This document shows positions 18,097-26,535 of a DNA stretch of 64,000 nt, one piece after another. The stretch lies in the NCBI RefSeq assembly GCF_002752655.1, contig NZ_CP023737.1, positions 4,054,001 through 4,118,000 of the forward strand. The letters are read 5' to 3'. Position numbers and translations under genes: made by a program. Source of the DNA: Methylosinus trichosporium OB3b. GTDB taxonomy: Bacteria; Pseudomonadota; Alphaproteobacteria; Rhizobiales; Beijerinckiaceae. Numbering within the stretch: position 1 is the first letter of the stretch; every line of letters starts with the position of its first letter. The notes under the pieces were generated by a model. The model was not told the DNA's origin. It did no database searches and saw only the letters and a list, made by a program, of their open reading frames with translations.

Positions 18097-18873
18097 ATGA
18101 GTCTCACGACAGAAGCCGCCGGCCGGGCGAAAGCGGCGGACGACGCCGAGGTCATCGTCGATATGAAGCCCTTATGGATGGGCGCGGCCGCGCTCTGCAC
18201 CTTCTATCTGATCGTGCGCATCTATGAGCAGATCTATGGCTGGCGCGCCGGCCTCGATTCCTTTGCGCCCGAGTTCCAGACCTATTGGCTCTCGATCCTG
18301 TGGACCGAGATCCCGCTGGAGCTCGTCAGCGGCCTCGCTCTCGCCGGCTGGCTGTGGAAGACGCGCGTGCGCGACATGTCCGCCGTGACGCCGCGCCAGG
18401 AGATGCGGGCGCTCGTCGACAATGTCAAATGGCTGACGATCTACGCCATCGCCATCTATTGGGGCGCGAGCTTCTTCACCGAGCAGGATGGCACCTGGCA
18501 CATGACGGTGATCCGCGACACCGACTTCACGCCGTCGCACATCATCGAGTTCTATATGAGCTATCCGATCTACTCGATCATGGCGGTCGGCGCCTTCTTC
18601 CACGCCAAGACGCGCATCCCCTATTTCGCCAAGGGCTATTCGCTGGCCTATCTCATCGTCGCCATCGGCCCCTTCATGATCATTCCGAATGTCGGCCTCA
18701 ACGAATGGGGGCATACCTTCTGGTTCATGGAGGAGCTGTTCGTCGCGCCGCTGCACTGGGGCTTCGTGTTCTTCGGCTGGATGGCGCTCGGCGTGTTCGG
18801 CGTCGTGCTGCAACTCTTGATGCGCATCAAGGCGCTGCTCGGTGAGGACGGCGTGCAGGCTGTCATCGGCTGA
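18097..18873 (+). CDS. pmoC: Particulate methane monooxygenase subunit C (solitary copy)
   Basis: 258 residues, normal length. PmoC is an integral membrane subunit of the copper methane monooxygenase. The conserved metal ligands are present as D131-x3-H135-x12-H148 in EQDGTWHM...TPSHIIEFY. Six or so membrane segments are visible. The ATG at 18097 follows GAGGAGAGAAAC. No pmoA or pmoB follows; a hairpin closes the unit. Type II methanotrophs are known to carry extra pmoC copies outside pmoCAB. An ammonia or hydrocarbon monooxygenase C subunit is the alternative, but sequence and genome context favour pmoC. Confidence 0.93.
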   Translation: MSLTTEAAGRAKAADDAEVIVDMKPLWMGAAALCTFYLIVRIYEQIYGWRAGLDSFAPEFQTYWLSILWTEIPLELVSGLALAGWLWKTRVRDMSAVTPRQEMRALVDNVKWLTIYAIAIYWGASFFTEQDGTWHMTVIRDTDFTPSHIIEFYMSYPIYSIMAVGAFFHAKTRIPYFAKGYSLAYLIVAIGPFMIIPNVGLNEWGHTFWFMEELFVAPLHWGFVFFGWMALGVFGVVLQLLMRIKALLGEDGVQAVIG

Positions 18874-18915
18874 CGCTCCGATACCCCGATTGCTCCCAGG
18901 GTTTCGAGAGCCGAG

Positions 18916-18946
18916 TCGTCCTTCCGGAGAGACGCCGGAAGGACGA
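18916..18946. terminator. Hairpin behind pmoC
   Basis: A 12-bp perfect stem (TCGTCCTTCCGG / CCGGAAGGACGA) with a seven-base loop lies 43 bases after the pmoC stop. It also lies behind the convergent gene at 18973. There is no T-run, so it may act as an RNA-stabilising or bidirectional terminator. Confidence 0.6.
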
Positions 18947-18972
18947 TGACCGCGCGCCGGCTCGGCGCCGCG

Positions 18973-19341
18973 TCAGGGATGAAACCAGAGTCCTGGACGC
19001 CAATTCCAGCGCCCGCTCTCCCAACCCCAATGCCCGCGCACCCAGAAATGCGCCGGCGAGGGACGTGGCGGCGGCGCTTCCATCATGGCCGCCGGCATCG
19101 CCGGCACGACGCCTTCGACATAATGTCCCCGCGCCCAGAACCATTCATTGCCGCGCCAGACCCAGTGGCCGGGAACCCAGGCGACGCCGACGCGCGGGGG
19201 TGGGGGCGCCGCCTCGGCGAGCGGCGCCGGCATCGCTCGCTCGACGAGCACGGCTTGCGCCTGCGCGACTCCCGCGGCGCTCGAAGCGACGATGGCCGCC
19301 GCGAGCGAGAGCCCGACGACCCATCTCCTATAATGCAACAT
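18973..19341 (-). CDS. Secreted WxxGxW (YXWGXW) repeat protein
   Basis: 122 residues. A signal peptide (residues 1-28, ending VAQAQA) is followed by Trp/Gly/His-rich repeats: WVPGHWVWRGNEWFWARGHY, then FWVRGHWGWESGRWNWRPG. Such small exported proteins are common in Proteobacteria and of unknown role. The ATG at 19341 has GGAG eight bases upstream. Confidence 0.75.
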   Translation of the reverse strand: MLHYRRWVVGLSLAAAIVASSAAGVAQAQAVLVERAMPAPLAEAAPPPPRVGVAWVPGHWVWRGNEWFWARGHYVEGVVPAMPAAMMEAPPPRPSPAHFWVRGHWGWESGRWNWRPGLWFHP

Positions 19342-19732
19342 GATCTGCTCTCCGGTAATCTCGGTTGTCCGACGCACTCGACCGTTGCGACGAACGGTTC
19401 GTAATAAAGCGGGGCTCGACTGAACCGTCGATGAACCGCTTCGCTTCGGGTAGGCGCCGCCGCGCCGGCGATCTCTTTCGCAACCGCGAGAGAATCCGGC
19501 GCCCGAGATTTGAACAACATCGAAAAATTCGTTATTTTACAGATATTAGGAAGTCGCAGCGGCGTCTTGACACGAACTGGCGCTGCCCATATGTTGCGCG
19601 CGGCTCGAACGAGTTGGCCGCACGGCCTGTTTCGCATCGCGTCGAATTCCCTTCCGTCGCCCCTGTCCGGGCGTTTCTCGGCGATCATCTATGAAGCTCG
19701 CGCATATGCTGGACCGCGCGGGGAGATAGCCG
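19342..19732. other. Intergenic region upstream of the atp operon
   Basis: About 390 bases, divergent between the WxxGxW gene and atpI, with an AT-richer patch at 19505-19560. It presumably holds the atp promoter. No supported gene or structure was found. Confidence 0.4.
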
Positions 19733-20074
19733 ATGAGAGACGCCGAGAAAAATGTGAGCGACGCCGAGCTTCGCGCCCGTCTGGAGCAGCTCCAGGCCGC
19801 GTTGCGCAAGCAGGAGGAGGATCGACGCGAGCAGACGTCCGGCGGCGGCTTGCAGATCGGCGGGTCGTTCGGGCGGGCGATGAGCGTCGGCTTCACCGTC
19901 CTTTCGGAATTCGTGGCGGCGATCCTCGTCGGCGCGCTCATCGGCTGGCAGGCGGACGTCTGGCTCGGCACGAAGCCGTGGTTGCTGGTCCTGTTCCTGG
20001 GGCTCGGAGTCGCGGCGGGGTTCTGGAATGTGTTTCGTCTCTCGCCGCCGAAAGGGGCGGGGGGCGGCGGGTGA
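19733..20074 (+). CDS. atpI: ATP synthase assembly protein AtpI
   Basis: 113 residues. A charged N-terminal helix (about 8-33) is followed by two membrane segments at about 50-72 and 80-98 (EFVAAILVGALIGWQADVWLG, then LLVLFLGLGVAAGFWNVFR). AtpI helps assemble the c-ring. It is the first gene of the F0 operon, 66 bases before atpB. Confidence 0.88.
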   Translation: MRDAEKNVSDAELRARLEQLQAALRKQEEDRREQTSGGGLQIGGSFGRAMSVGFTVLSEFVAAILVGALIGWQADVWLGTKPWLLVLFLGLGVAAGFWNVFRLSPPKGAGGGG

Positions 20075-20140
20075 CAACAGGCGGGCCGACTCCTTCGGCT
20101 CCGCGGAGACGAAGGGCCGGACGCACGTCCGGGACAGGCG

Positions 20141-20881
20141 ATGAATCCTATCGAGCAGTTCGAGCTCCAACGCATTGCGCCGTATTACATCGGCGGCGTC
20201 GACGTCTCCTTCACCAATTCCGCTCTCTATATGCTGCTCGCGGCGCTCGCGGCCATTCTGCTGACGATGGTCGCCACCTCCAAACGCGCGCTGGTGCCGG
20301 GTCGCGGCCAGGCGGCGGCCGAGGCGCTCTATGAATTCGTCGCCAACACCGTGCGGCAGACCGCGGGCAAGGAGGGGATGCGCTTCTTCCCCTTCGTGTT
20401 CACGCTGTTCACCTTCATCCTGATGTCGAATCTGATCGGCCTCGTTCCCTATACCTTCTCGCTGTCGAGCCAGATCGTCATCACTTTCGCCTTCGCGGCC
20501 GTCGTCATCACGCTCGTCGTGCTCTATGGGCTCTATCGCCACGGATTCGGCTTCCTGAAGCTGTTCGTGCCGCATGGCGTGCCGGCGCCGGTGCTGGTGG
20601 TGCTGATCCCGATCGAGATCATCTCCTTCCTGTCGCGGCCGATCTCGCTGTCGGTTCGTCTCTTCGCCAATATTCTCGCGGGCCATATCACGCTCGCCGT
20701 GTTCGGCGGCTTCGCGGTGATGCTGATCGGCGCGGGCGCGTGGTCGGTGCTGTCGCCCATTCCGGTGCTGGCGGTCGTCGCCATGTATGCGCTGGAGCTG
20801 CTGGTCAATTGTCTTCAGGCGTTCGTCTTCGCCGTCCTCACTTGCGTCTATCTCAACGACGCGATTCACCCGGGCCACTGA
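20141..20881 (+). CDS. atpB: ATP synthase F0 subunit a
   Basis: 246 residues, five or six membrane segments. The essential proton-channel arginine is R173 in [13 protein letters not shown]-terminal [18 protein letters not shown] is typical of alphaproteobacterial subunit a. Part of atpI-B-E-b'-b; the F1 genes are elsewhere, as usual for this class. Confidence 0.95.
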   Translation: MNPIEQFELQRIAPYYIGGVDVSFTNSALYMLLAALAAILLTMVATSKRALVPGRGQAAAEALYEFVANTVRQTAGKEGMRFFPFVFTLFTFILMSNLIGLVPYTFSLSSQIVITFAFAAVVITLVVLYGLYRHGFGFLKLFVPHGVPAPVLVVLIPIEIISFLSRPISLSVRLFANILAGHITLAVFGGFAVMLIGAGAWSVLSPIPVLAVVAMYALELLVNCLQAFVFAVLTCVYLNDAIHPGH

Positions 20882-20930
20882 TAAATATCCAACAATAAAT
20901 GGTCGCCCTCAAAAGAGCAGGAGTTCTACA

Positions 20931-21158
20931 ATGGCTGATGCGTCTTCCTTCCAGCTGATCGGCGCGGGCCTCGCCGCCATCGGCACGGGCGCCGCCGCGA
21001 TCGGCGTCGGCATCATCTTCGGCAATTTCGTGAACGGCGCGCTGCGCAATCCGTCGGCCGCCGCCGGCCAGTTCACCAACGCCATCATCGGCGCGGCGCT
21101 CGCCGAAGGTCTCGGCATCTTCGCGTTCCTGATCGCGATCCTGCTCTACCTGAAGTAA
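20931..21158 (+). CDS. atpE: ATP synthase F0 subunit c
   Basis: 75 residues, two membrane helices joined by the RNPSAAAGQ loop. The proton-carrying carboxylate is E59 in [14 protein letters not shown] lies nine bases before the ATG. The following hairpin may help raise its expression relative to the other F0 genes, since about ten copies are needed per enzyme. Confidence 0.96.
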   Translation: MADASSFQLIGAGLAAIGTGAAAIGVGIIFGNFVNGALRNPSAAAGQFTNAIIGAALAEGLGIFAFLIAILLYLK

Positions 21159-21165
21159 TCGCATA

Positions 21166-21196
21166 CGAAGGCCCGGCCGCAACGACCGGGCCTTCG
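21166..21196 (+). terminator. Hairpin between atpE and the b' gene
   Basis: An 11-bp perfect stem CGAAGGCCCGG / CCGGGCCTTCG with a nine-base loop sits eight bases after the atpE stop. It has only a short TTCC after it, so partial termination or 3'-end protection of the atpE message is likely, not full stop. Confidence 0.6.
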
Positions 21197-21234
21197 TTCC
21201 GTCCGCGCAGATCGACACAAGTTTCGGAGCCGAC

Positions 21235-21819
21235 ATGGCGAATATCGTTCTCGCCGCCGCCGAGGAAGCGGCGCACGAATCCCCGGCGCATGGCGCCACG
21301 CAGGGAACCGTCGAGCATCACGGCGGGGGCGACTTTCCGCCGTTCGACGTCAATAATTTCGCCCCGCAGCTGGTGTGGCTCGCGCTGATCTTCGGCCTGC
21401 TCTATGTGCTGATGTCGCGCATCGCTTTGCCGCGCATCGGCTCGATCCTCAGCGACCGCGAGAGCCGCATCGAGAGCAACCTCTCCGCCTCGCGCGAGCT
21501 GCAGACGAAGGCGCAGGCCGCCGCCGCCGAGCATGACGAGACCTTGCGCGCCACCAAGGCCCAGGCGCAGGCGATCGGCCGCGACGCGCAGCAGCAGGCC
21601 GCCAGCGAGACGCAGACGCGTCGCTCCGCGCAGGAGGCCGAATTCGCCAAGAAGCTGGCCGAGGCCGACGCGCAGATCTCCGCCGCCAAGGCGCAGGCTC
21701 TGTCGCATGTCGAAGAGATCGCCACCGAGGCGGCGGGATCGATCCTCGAGAAGCTGACCGGCGCGCGCATCGCCGCCGATACGCTGCGCGGCGAGTTCCA
21801 GATCATCAAGGCGAGCTGA
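21235..21819 (+). CDS. ATP synthase F0 subunit b'
   Basis: 194 residues. An acidic N-terminal extension of about 40 residues precedes a single membrane helix (about 43-62, LVWLALIFGLLYVLMSRIAL), then a long Ala/Gln/Glu-rich coiled coil that forms the peripheral stalk. The duplicated b/b' arrangement is usual in photosynthetic-lineage alphaproteobacteria. Confidence 0.92.
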   Translation: MANIVLAAAEEAAHESPAHGATQGTVEHHGGGDFPPFDVNNFAPQLVWLALIFGLLYVLMSRIALPRIGSILSDRESRIESNLSASRELQTKAQAAAAEHDETLRATKAQAQAIGRDAQQQAASETQTRRSAQEAEFAKKLAEADAQISAAKAQALSHVEEIATEAAGSILEKLTGARIAADTLRGEFQIIKAS

Positions 21820-21834
21820 GGAAAGTCTTAACCC

Positions 21835-22311
21835 ATGCATTTCGACGCTGAACTCTTCGTCGCCGTCGGTTTCGGCATTTTCGTCGTCGTGCTCTTCTGG
21901 GTCGGCGCGCATAGGAAGCTGGGAGCCGCGCTCGATTCGCGCGTGCATCGCATCAAGAGCGAGCTCGCCGAGGCCGAGCGCCTGCGCTCGGAGGCGGAGA
22001 TCCTGCTCGCCTCCTTCGAGAAGAAGCGCGAGGAGGCCGAGGCCGAAGCCAAGGCCATCGTCGCTCAGGCGAAGAGCGAGGCCGAGATGCTCGCTCAGGA
22101 AGCGCGCCAGCGCCTCGAGGAATTCGTGACTCGTCGCACCAAGCAGGTCGAGGACAAGATCGCCCAGGCCGAGGCTCAGGCCGCCGCCGAGGTGCGCGCC
22201 AGCGCCGCCGAAGCCGCGGTGAAGATCGCCGAGGCCGTGCTCCGCAAGGGCGTCGCCGGGACGGATTTCGTCTCCGCCGGCATCAAGGATGTGAAGTCGC
22301 TGGCGCATTGA
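21835..22311 (+). CDS. atpF: ATP synthase F0 subunit b
   Basis: 158 residues. A short N-terminus, one membrane helix (about 6-25, LFVAVGFGIFVVVLFWVGA), then a charged coiled coil with many KSEAEMLAQEA-like repeats. It pairs with b' to form the stator. It is the last gene of the F0 operon, 15 bases after b'. Confidence 0.93.
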   Translation: MHFDAELFVAVGFGIFVVVLFWVGAHRKLGAALDSRVHRIKSELAEAERLRSEAEILLASFEKKREEAEAEAKAIVAQAKSEAEMLAQEARQRLEEFVTRRTKQVEDKIAQAEAQAAAEVRASAAEAAVKIAEAVLRKGVAGTDFVSAGIKDVKSLAH

Positions 22312-22371
22312 GCGGGTTTCGCCTTCTCCCGCGCTCCTGGCGGGGGAAGGCCTACGACCAATCGGGGGAGC

Positions 22372-22475
22372 GTCATTGCGAGGAGCGAAGCGACGAAGGA
22401 AAATCAGAGCCGCCGCGAAATATCGGAAGATGTCGCCTCACGGCTCTGGATTGCTTCGCTTCGCTCGCAATGACG
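22372..22475. repeat. Palindromic repeat, family B (CATTGCGAGGAGCGAAGC-type), copy 1
   Basis: Left arm GTCATTGCGAGGAGCGAAGC and right arm GCTTCGCTCGCAATGAC enclose partly matching inner arms (AATCAGAGCC and GGCTCTGGATT). A more perfect copy is at 38949-39028. It lies downstream of the atp operon. Confidence 0.75.
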
Positions 22476-23075
22476 AACCTTTCGCTGGGATGCATCAAGA
22501 GATATTTTCGCTTGGTTCAAATGCATGAAGGCCCCGGAGCGCTGAGGCTCGCGGGGCCGGATATTTTCGCCTGTAGCGAAAAGTCTGGGAAGCTCCAGAA
22601 GGGATTTACGGAGAGCGTTGCGCTTGGCCTTCGCGTGTAGCTCTCCGTCGGATATCAGGAATTTGGCGTGCTCCGAAATCAGCGCTCGATTTCTTCGCTG
22701 CGCCTTCGACCTCCAGTGAGGTCAATCGTTCTGACCCGGTGGCGTCATGCTCCTCTCGCAAGTTTCGCATGATATCGACCGGCGTGATTGCTCGCGTCGA
22801 TCCGCACCATCGCGTTCCCCCGAGGTCCCGCTCGGTCGGGTCTCCGCGAGGCCGGCGTCATTCGCCTTACACCCCGCGGCCCGTTCAGTCGCGATAGGTG
22901 AATGCTGATCCCGATTCGTGAATTCGTCAAGCGGCTTTCGAGAGAGCGCGGCGCGGCGTCTCATCCGCCCTCCTTCGTTGGGCCGGAGGGCTCACAAAGG
23001 CTTTTCTTCCGCGGCGCGCCGCGCTAGCGAAGACGACGCCGCCGCGCGAAGACGCGGCGATCCGAGGGGGAACGC
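22476..23075. other. Intergenic region with no supported gene
   Basis: About 600 bases. There is a GC hairpin near 22532-22560 (GGCCCCG ... CGGGGCC). A minus-strand 80-codon reading at 22722-22964 lacks a ribosome site and recognisable sequence. No tRNA or known RNA fold was found. Confidence 0.35.
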
Positions 23076-23375
23076 ATGAGCAACGACGAAGGCGATTATC
23101 GCTATTTTCTCACCTACAGCGGCGTCAGCCTGCCGCTCAATCTGGTGTCGCCGCTCGCGGCGAACGACCTCAATAACCGCAACACCTATTTCCGGGCGCG
23201 CTATGATGACGCCGACCGGCTGCTGTTGGCCGAAAAGCTCGTCTATGGCGAGGTCGAGCTCAGCCACGCCTATGAATATCGGGCGGAGGGCGGGCTCGCC
23301 CGCGCGGTGATCGTGCTCGGCGAAGATGAGACCGAGGTCCTGTTCGACGAGAACGGCAAGCAAATGAGAGCGTGA
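23076..23375 (+). CDS. DUF6156-like small protein
   Basis: 99 residues, soluble and acidic. YRYFLTYSGVSLPLNLV and NRNTYFRARYD ... VYGEVELSHAYEY look like the DUF6156 family; the role is unknown. GAGGGGG precedes the ATG by five bases. The gene stands alone, 70 bases before the FmdB-type gene. Confidence 0.65.
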   Translation: MSNDEGDYRYFLTYSGVSLPLNLVSPLAANDLNNRNTYFRARYDDADRLLLAEKLVYGEVELSHAYEYRAEGGLARAVIVLGEDETEVLFDENGKQMRA

Positions 23376-23445
23376 CGATTCGGGCGGACCGGCGCTCGGC
23401 CGGCTTCGGCCACATAGCGGGCAACCTTCCACGAAAGAGGATTTC

Positions 23446-23679
23446 ATGCCGCTCTATGCCTATAGCTGCGATTCCTGTGGACATGGCTTCGAGACGCTTG
23501 TGCGCTCCGACGACGTTCCGCAATGCCCCGCCTGCGGCGGCGCCGATTTGACGCGCCAGCTGTCCGTGATCGCCAAGCCCGCTTCCGGCGGAGGCGCTAT
23601 GGCCGAGGCGCCTTGCGCGTCAATGGACGGGCCTGGGGGCTGCGGCGCCGGCTGCCCGGCCTTTTCCGATTGCGGCTGA
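23446..23679 (+). CDS. FmdB-family zinc ribbon protein
   Basis: 77 residues. Zinc ribbon with C8-x2-C11 and C27-x2-C30 (YSCDSCGHGFE, QCPACGGADL), as in the putative regulatory FmdB family (CxxC_CXXC_SSSS). A Gly/Ala linker follows, then an extra Cys-rich end CGAGCPAFSDCG. Function not established. Confidence 0.85.
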   Translation: MPLYAYSCDSCGHGFETLVRSDDVPQCPACGGADLTRQLSVIAKPASGGGAMAEAPCASMDGPGGCGAGCPAFSDCG

Positions 23680-23940
23680 CCGCCGCGCTCTTGGCGCGCG
23701 CAGTCGGCAACATCGCCCGATCGGGCAGGAGCCGCGGCCGCGCCAAGCGGAAATTCCGGGGCTTCCGCGATTTCGGCTGTTGACTTCGACGAAGAGAGTG
23801 AGATTCTTTTACTCGCACTGATCCGCCGCCGAGGGGCTCCTTCGGGGCGCGAGCGGCTTTTGCCGCTCGCTCGACGGCGATCCTCCCGGCTCGTCTCGCC
23901 ACTTCCACCGGTTTCGTCACGTCCCACCGGTTTCGTCAAA

Positions 23941-23954
23941 GGAGAACATCCATT
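23941..23954 (+). promoter_or_regulatory. Ribosome site and ATT start of infC
   Basis: GGAG at 23941-23944, a seven-base spacer, then ATT 23952-23954, in frame with the infC body. The ATG twelve bases later is spaced 19 bases from the GGAG, too far to be the start. Confidence 0.75.
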
Positions 23955-24491
23955 CGCCGTCCAATGAAGAGCACCGCGGCCCCGCAAAAGGAAGGCCCGC
24001 GCATCAACAGGGAGATTCGCGCGCGCGATGTGCAATTGATCGACGCCGAAGGCAAGAATCACGGAGCGATCCCGCTTCTGGACGCGCTGTCGCGCGCCGA
24101 GGCGGCGGGCCTCGATCTCGTCGAGATTGCGCCCAACTCCGAGCCCCCGGTCTGTAAACTCCTCGATTATGGAAAATTTCGATTTCTCGAGCAGAAAAAG
24201 GCCGCCGAGGCCCGAAAGAAGCAGAAAATCGTCGAGGTCAAGGAGATCAAGCTGCGTCCCGGCATCGACGAGCACGACTATGAAGTGAAGATGAAGGCGG
24301 TTCAGCGCTTCTTCGAGGAAGGAGACAAGGTCAAGGTCACCTTGCGCTTCCGCGGCCGCGAGATCGCCCATCAAGATATCGGCTATCGCCTCATGACGCG
24401 CGTCAAGGCGGAGACGGCCAATATCGCCAAGGTCGAGCTCGAACCCTCGATGGAAGGGCGCCAGATGATCATGGTGCTCGCGCCGCGGTGA
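23952..24491 (+). CDS. infC: Translation initiation factor IF-3
   Basis: 179 residues. IF-3 controls start-codon fidelity and subunit dissociation. [20 protein letters not shown] (linker start) and the C-terminal [15 protein letters not shown] are standard. I place the start at ATT 23952, not the in-frame ATG at 23964. GGAG at 23941 is seven bases before the ATT, and the added residues (start)-RRP match the conserved MRRP opening of rhizobial IF-3. A rare ATT/ATC start is the known basis of infC autocontrol. rpmI and rplT do not follow. Confidence 0.92.
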   Translation: MRRPMKSTAAPQKEGPRINREIRARDVQLIDAEGKNHGAIPLLDALSRAEAAGLDLVEIAPNSEPPVCKLLDYGKFRFLEQKKAAEARKKQKIVEVKEIKLRPGIDEHDYEVKMKAVQRFFEEGDKVKVTLRFRGREIAHQDIGYRLMTRVKAETANIAKVELEPSMEGRQMIMVLAPR

Positions 24492-24556
24492 GCCTCGTTT
24501 CGAGAAGGTCTCGGTACGCACTTGCCGAGACCTCATGTTTCGGCTTTGTTGCTTTC

Positions 24557-25414
24557 ATGTCCAGACCGCTTCTTCGCGCCATCGGATTCGGCTCGGGCCT
24601 CGCGACGGCTTTCGCTCTCTCCGGCGCCCGCGCGCAGCTCGCCCTGCCGGGAGCGATCGCGCCTGCGCCTGCGGGCTCCGTCGCTGCGCCGATGGAGGGT
24701 GGAAAGTCGCGTCCGCGCGCCGCCGCCTCCGGGCCGGTCGCTCCCATCGCGCCCAAGCCGCCGAGCGAGGACACGATTGTCGGCCACGCGCTCTATCTCG
24801 ACGGCACGCGCAGCGCCATCGAGCTGCAGCGGCAGGGCGAGGGGCTCGAGGTCGTCCGCCTCGCGCTCACCGGCGATCGCCTATCGCGATCGGGGGAGGC
24901 CTGCCGCATAGAGGTCGTCGAGCGCTTGCGGCTCACCATGCGGAGCACGCAGAGCGGCCTGCGCCGCTACGAGGTGGACTTTCCGGCCTGCCCTTTCACT
25001 TTCGACGCGCTGGACGGCGCGATCCTGGTGAGCAACGACGGCAAGGCCTGCGTGCTGAAACAGGCGGATTGCCGCGCCGATCCCAATGGACTGTGGGGCA
25101 TGGGGGAGAACGAGCTCGACCCCAAGAAGGCGAAGGACATGCTGACGCTGCGGGCGCGCGTCGAGCAGAAGATGCGGAACGACTTCAAGGCGCTCTACGC
25201 CAAGATCAAATCCGATAAAGCCTCGCGCAAGGAGCTGGTGCGCGAGCAGGCCGGCTTTTCGGCGCGTCGCGAGGAGATTTGCCGCGCCTATGTCTCCGAA
25301 GCGGATTTCGGCTATTGCGCGCTGCGAGTGACCGAGGCGCGCGCGCTCATTCTCGCCTCGCAACTGGCGGACAGCTTCAAGACCGCGGAGACCGGCGGCA
25401 AGAAGAAGCGGTGA
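24557..25414 (+). CDS. Secreted protein of unknown function, LprI-like C-terminus
   Basis: 285 residues. A signal peptide (MSRPLLRAIGFGSGLATAFA, cut after about residue 26) is followed by a Pro/Ala-rich linker. A central region follows (GHALYLDGTRSAIELQRQGE), then a C-terminal Cys-containing helix pair (EEICRAYVSEADFGYCALRV) resembling LprI/DUF1311 proteins. A GTG at 24488 overlapping the infC stop is an alternative start but would bury the signal peptide. Function is not assigned. Confidence 0.6.
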   Translation: MSRPLLRAIGFGSGLATAFALSGARAQLALPGAIAPAPAGSVAAPMEGGKSRPRAAASGPVAPIAPKPPSEDTIVGHALYLDGTRSAIELQRQGEGLEVVRLALTGDRLSRSGEACRIEVVERLRLTMRSTQSGLRRYEVDFPACPFTFDALDGAILVSNDGKACVLKQADCRADPNGLWGMGENELDPKKAKDMLTLRARVEQKMRNDFKALYAKIKSDKASRKELVREQAGFSARREEICRAYVSEADFGYCALRVTEARALILASQLADSFKTAETGGKKKR

Positions 25415-25480
25415 TCTCTCCAGGCGATCGGGTGAAGGATAGATCCCCTAACCCGCGTCTCGAGGAGCCGCCCGTAGGCG

Positions 25481-25546
25481 GCGTCTCGAAGGACGGCCGC
25501 GGAACGCAATCAAAGGTTTTGTCGCCGTTGCCGTCCTCCGAGACGC
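25481..25546. repeat. Inverted repeat between convergent genes (family D)
   Basis: Arms GCGTCTCGAAGGACGGC (25481-25497) and GCCGTCCTCCGAGACGC (25530-25546) pair with one mismatch. Neighbouring GTCTCGAGGAGCC and GACTCCTCAGAACGAGGATG are related modules. It lies between the secreted-protein gene and the end of the lut-like cluster, where it may terminate both. Confidence 0.6.
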
Positions 25547-25616
25547 CCGCTTTGCGGACTCCTCAGAACGAGGATGGCAGGACTGTAGTCCTTTATGCGA
25601 TCGCCTTGGTGATCTG

Positions 25617-26438
25617 TCACCCCCCCTTGCGCATCAGCATTCCTTTCGCCGGATCATAGGCGATGAGCGCGCCGGCGGCGAAGACCGTGGTGAAGGCGAG
25701 GACGAGGCCGAGCGAGTCCCAGGCGATCTTCTCGTAGAAGGAGAAGCGGATCAGCTCCACCGCATGAGTGAAGGGATTGGCCTGACAGATGCGGTAGAGC
25801 AGGGGGCTCGATTCCTGCACGCGCCACAACGGATAGAGCGCGGAAGAGGCGAAGAACATCGGGAAGATGACGAAATTCATCACCCCGGCGAAATTCTCGA
25901 GCTGCTTGATCGCCGACGACAGCAGCATGCCGAGCGCGCCGAACATCAGCCCCGAGAGAACGAGCGCCGGCAGCACGGTGAGATAGCCGAGCGGCGTCGG
26001 CGGCTCGATCTCCCAGAAATAGGCGATCAGCAGATAGGCGTAGACCTGCAGGATCGACACCGCGACGCCGGCGACGAGCTTCGACCCGAGGAGAAACCAG
26101 CGCGGGAAGGGCGAGACCAGCAGCGTGCGCATATTGCCCATCTCGCGGTCGTAGACCATCGACAGCGATGATTGCATGCCGTTGAACAGCTGGATCATCG
26201 CCATCAGCCCGGGCGTGATATAGACGTCATAGAGCACATAGGTCTCATAGGGCGGGATGATCGAGACGCCGAGCACCTGGCGAAAGCCAGCGGCGAAGAT
26301 GAATAGCCAGACGAGCGGGCGCACCAGCGCCGAGACGAAGCGCTCGCGCTGATGCAGGAAACGCAGCGCCTCGCGCCAGACGATTCCGGCAAGACAGATC
26401 GCATATTGGCGGGCGGTGAAGCCGGTCGCTGTCGTCAT
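25617..26438 (-). CDS. lutF: ABC-2 type permease, LutF-like (TIGR03861 type)
   Basis: 273 residues, six membrane segments, NodJ-like. Family blocks include REMGNMRTLLVSPFPRWFLL and NFVIFPMFFASSALYPLWRV. GGAG lies five bases before the ATG at 26438. It is the last gene of a five-gene unit with an ATPase, a propeller, a periplasmic binding protein and a lanmodulin-like protein. That set matches the PQQ-alcohol-dehydrogenase-associated ABC system, studied as lanthanide transport (lut) in Methylorubrum. Role in lanthanide import is inferred from this set. Confidence 0.82.
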   Translation of the reverse strand: MTTATGFTARQYAICLAGIVWREALRFLHQRERFVSALVRPLVWLFIFAAGFRQVLGVSIIPPYETYVLYDVYITPGLMAMIQLFNGMQSSLSMVYDREMGNMRTLLVSPFPRWFLLGSKLVAGVAVSILQVYAYLLIAYFWEIEPPTPLGYLTVLPALVLSGLMFGALGMLLSSAIKQLENFAGVMNFVIFPMFFASSALYPLWRVQESSPLLYRICQANPFTHAVELIRFSFYEKIAWDSLGLVLAFTTVFAAGALIAYDPAKGMLMRKGG

Positions 26439-26459
26439 AGGGACTCCGCTCGCTCGAGG

Positions 26460-26517
26460 GCGAGCCTGAAGGCTCGCGGTCCAATGCACGCTCTGGACTG
26501 CGAGCCGTCAGGCTCGC
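26460..26517. repeat. Palindromic repeat, family C, copy 2
   Basis: GCGAGCCTGAAGGCTCGCGG ... TGCGAGCCGTCAGGCTCGC. It lies in the 97-base gap between the ABC ATPase and permease genes. Copy 1 is at 13161-13212. Confidence 0.75.
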
Positions 26518-26535
26518 ATTCGCGCCGCGCAGGCG

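Noticed and set aside
22505..22525. GGTTCAAATGC as a tRNA T-loop
   Set aside because: No acceptor or anticodon stem can be drawn around it.
22722..22964. Minus-strand 80-codon reading downstream of the atp operon
   Set aside because: No ribosome site, no recognisable sequence, and it does not extend into neighbours; treated as chance.
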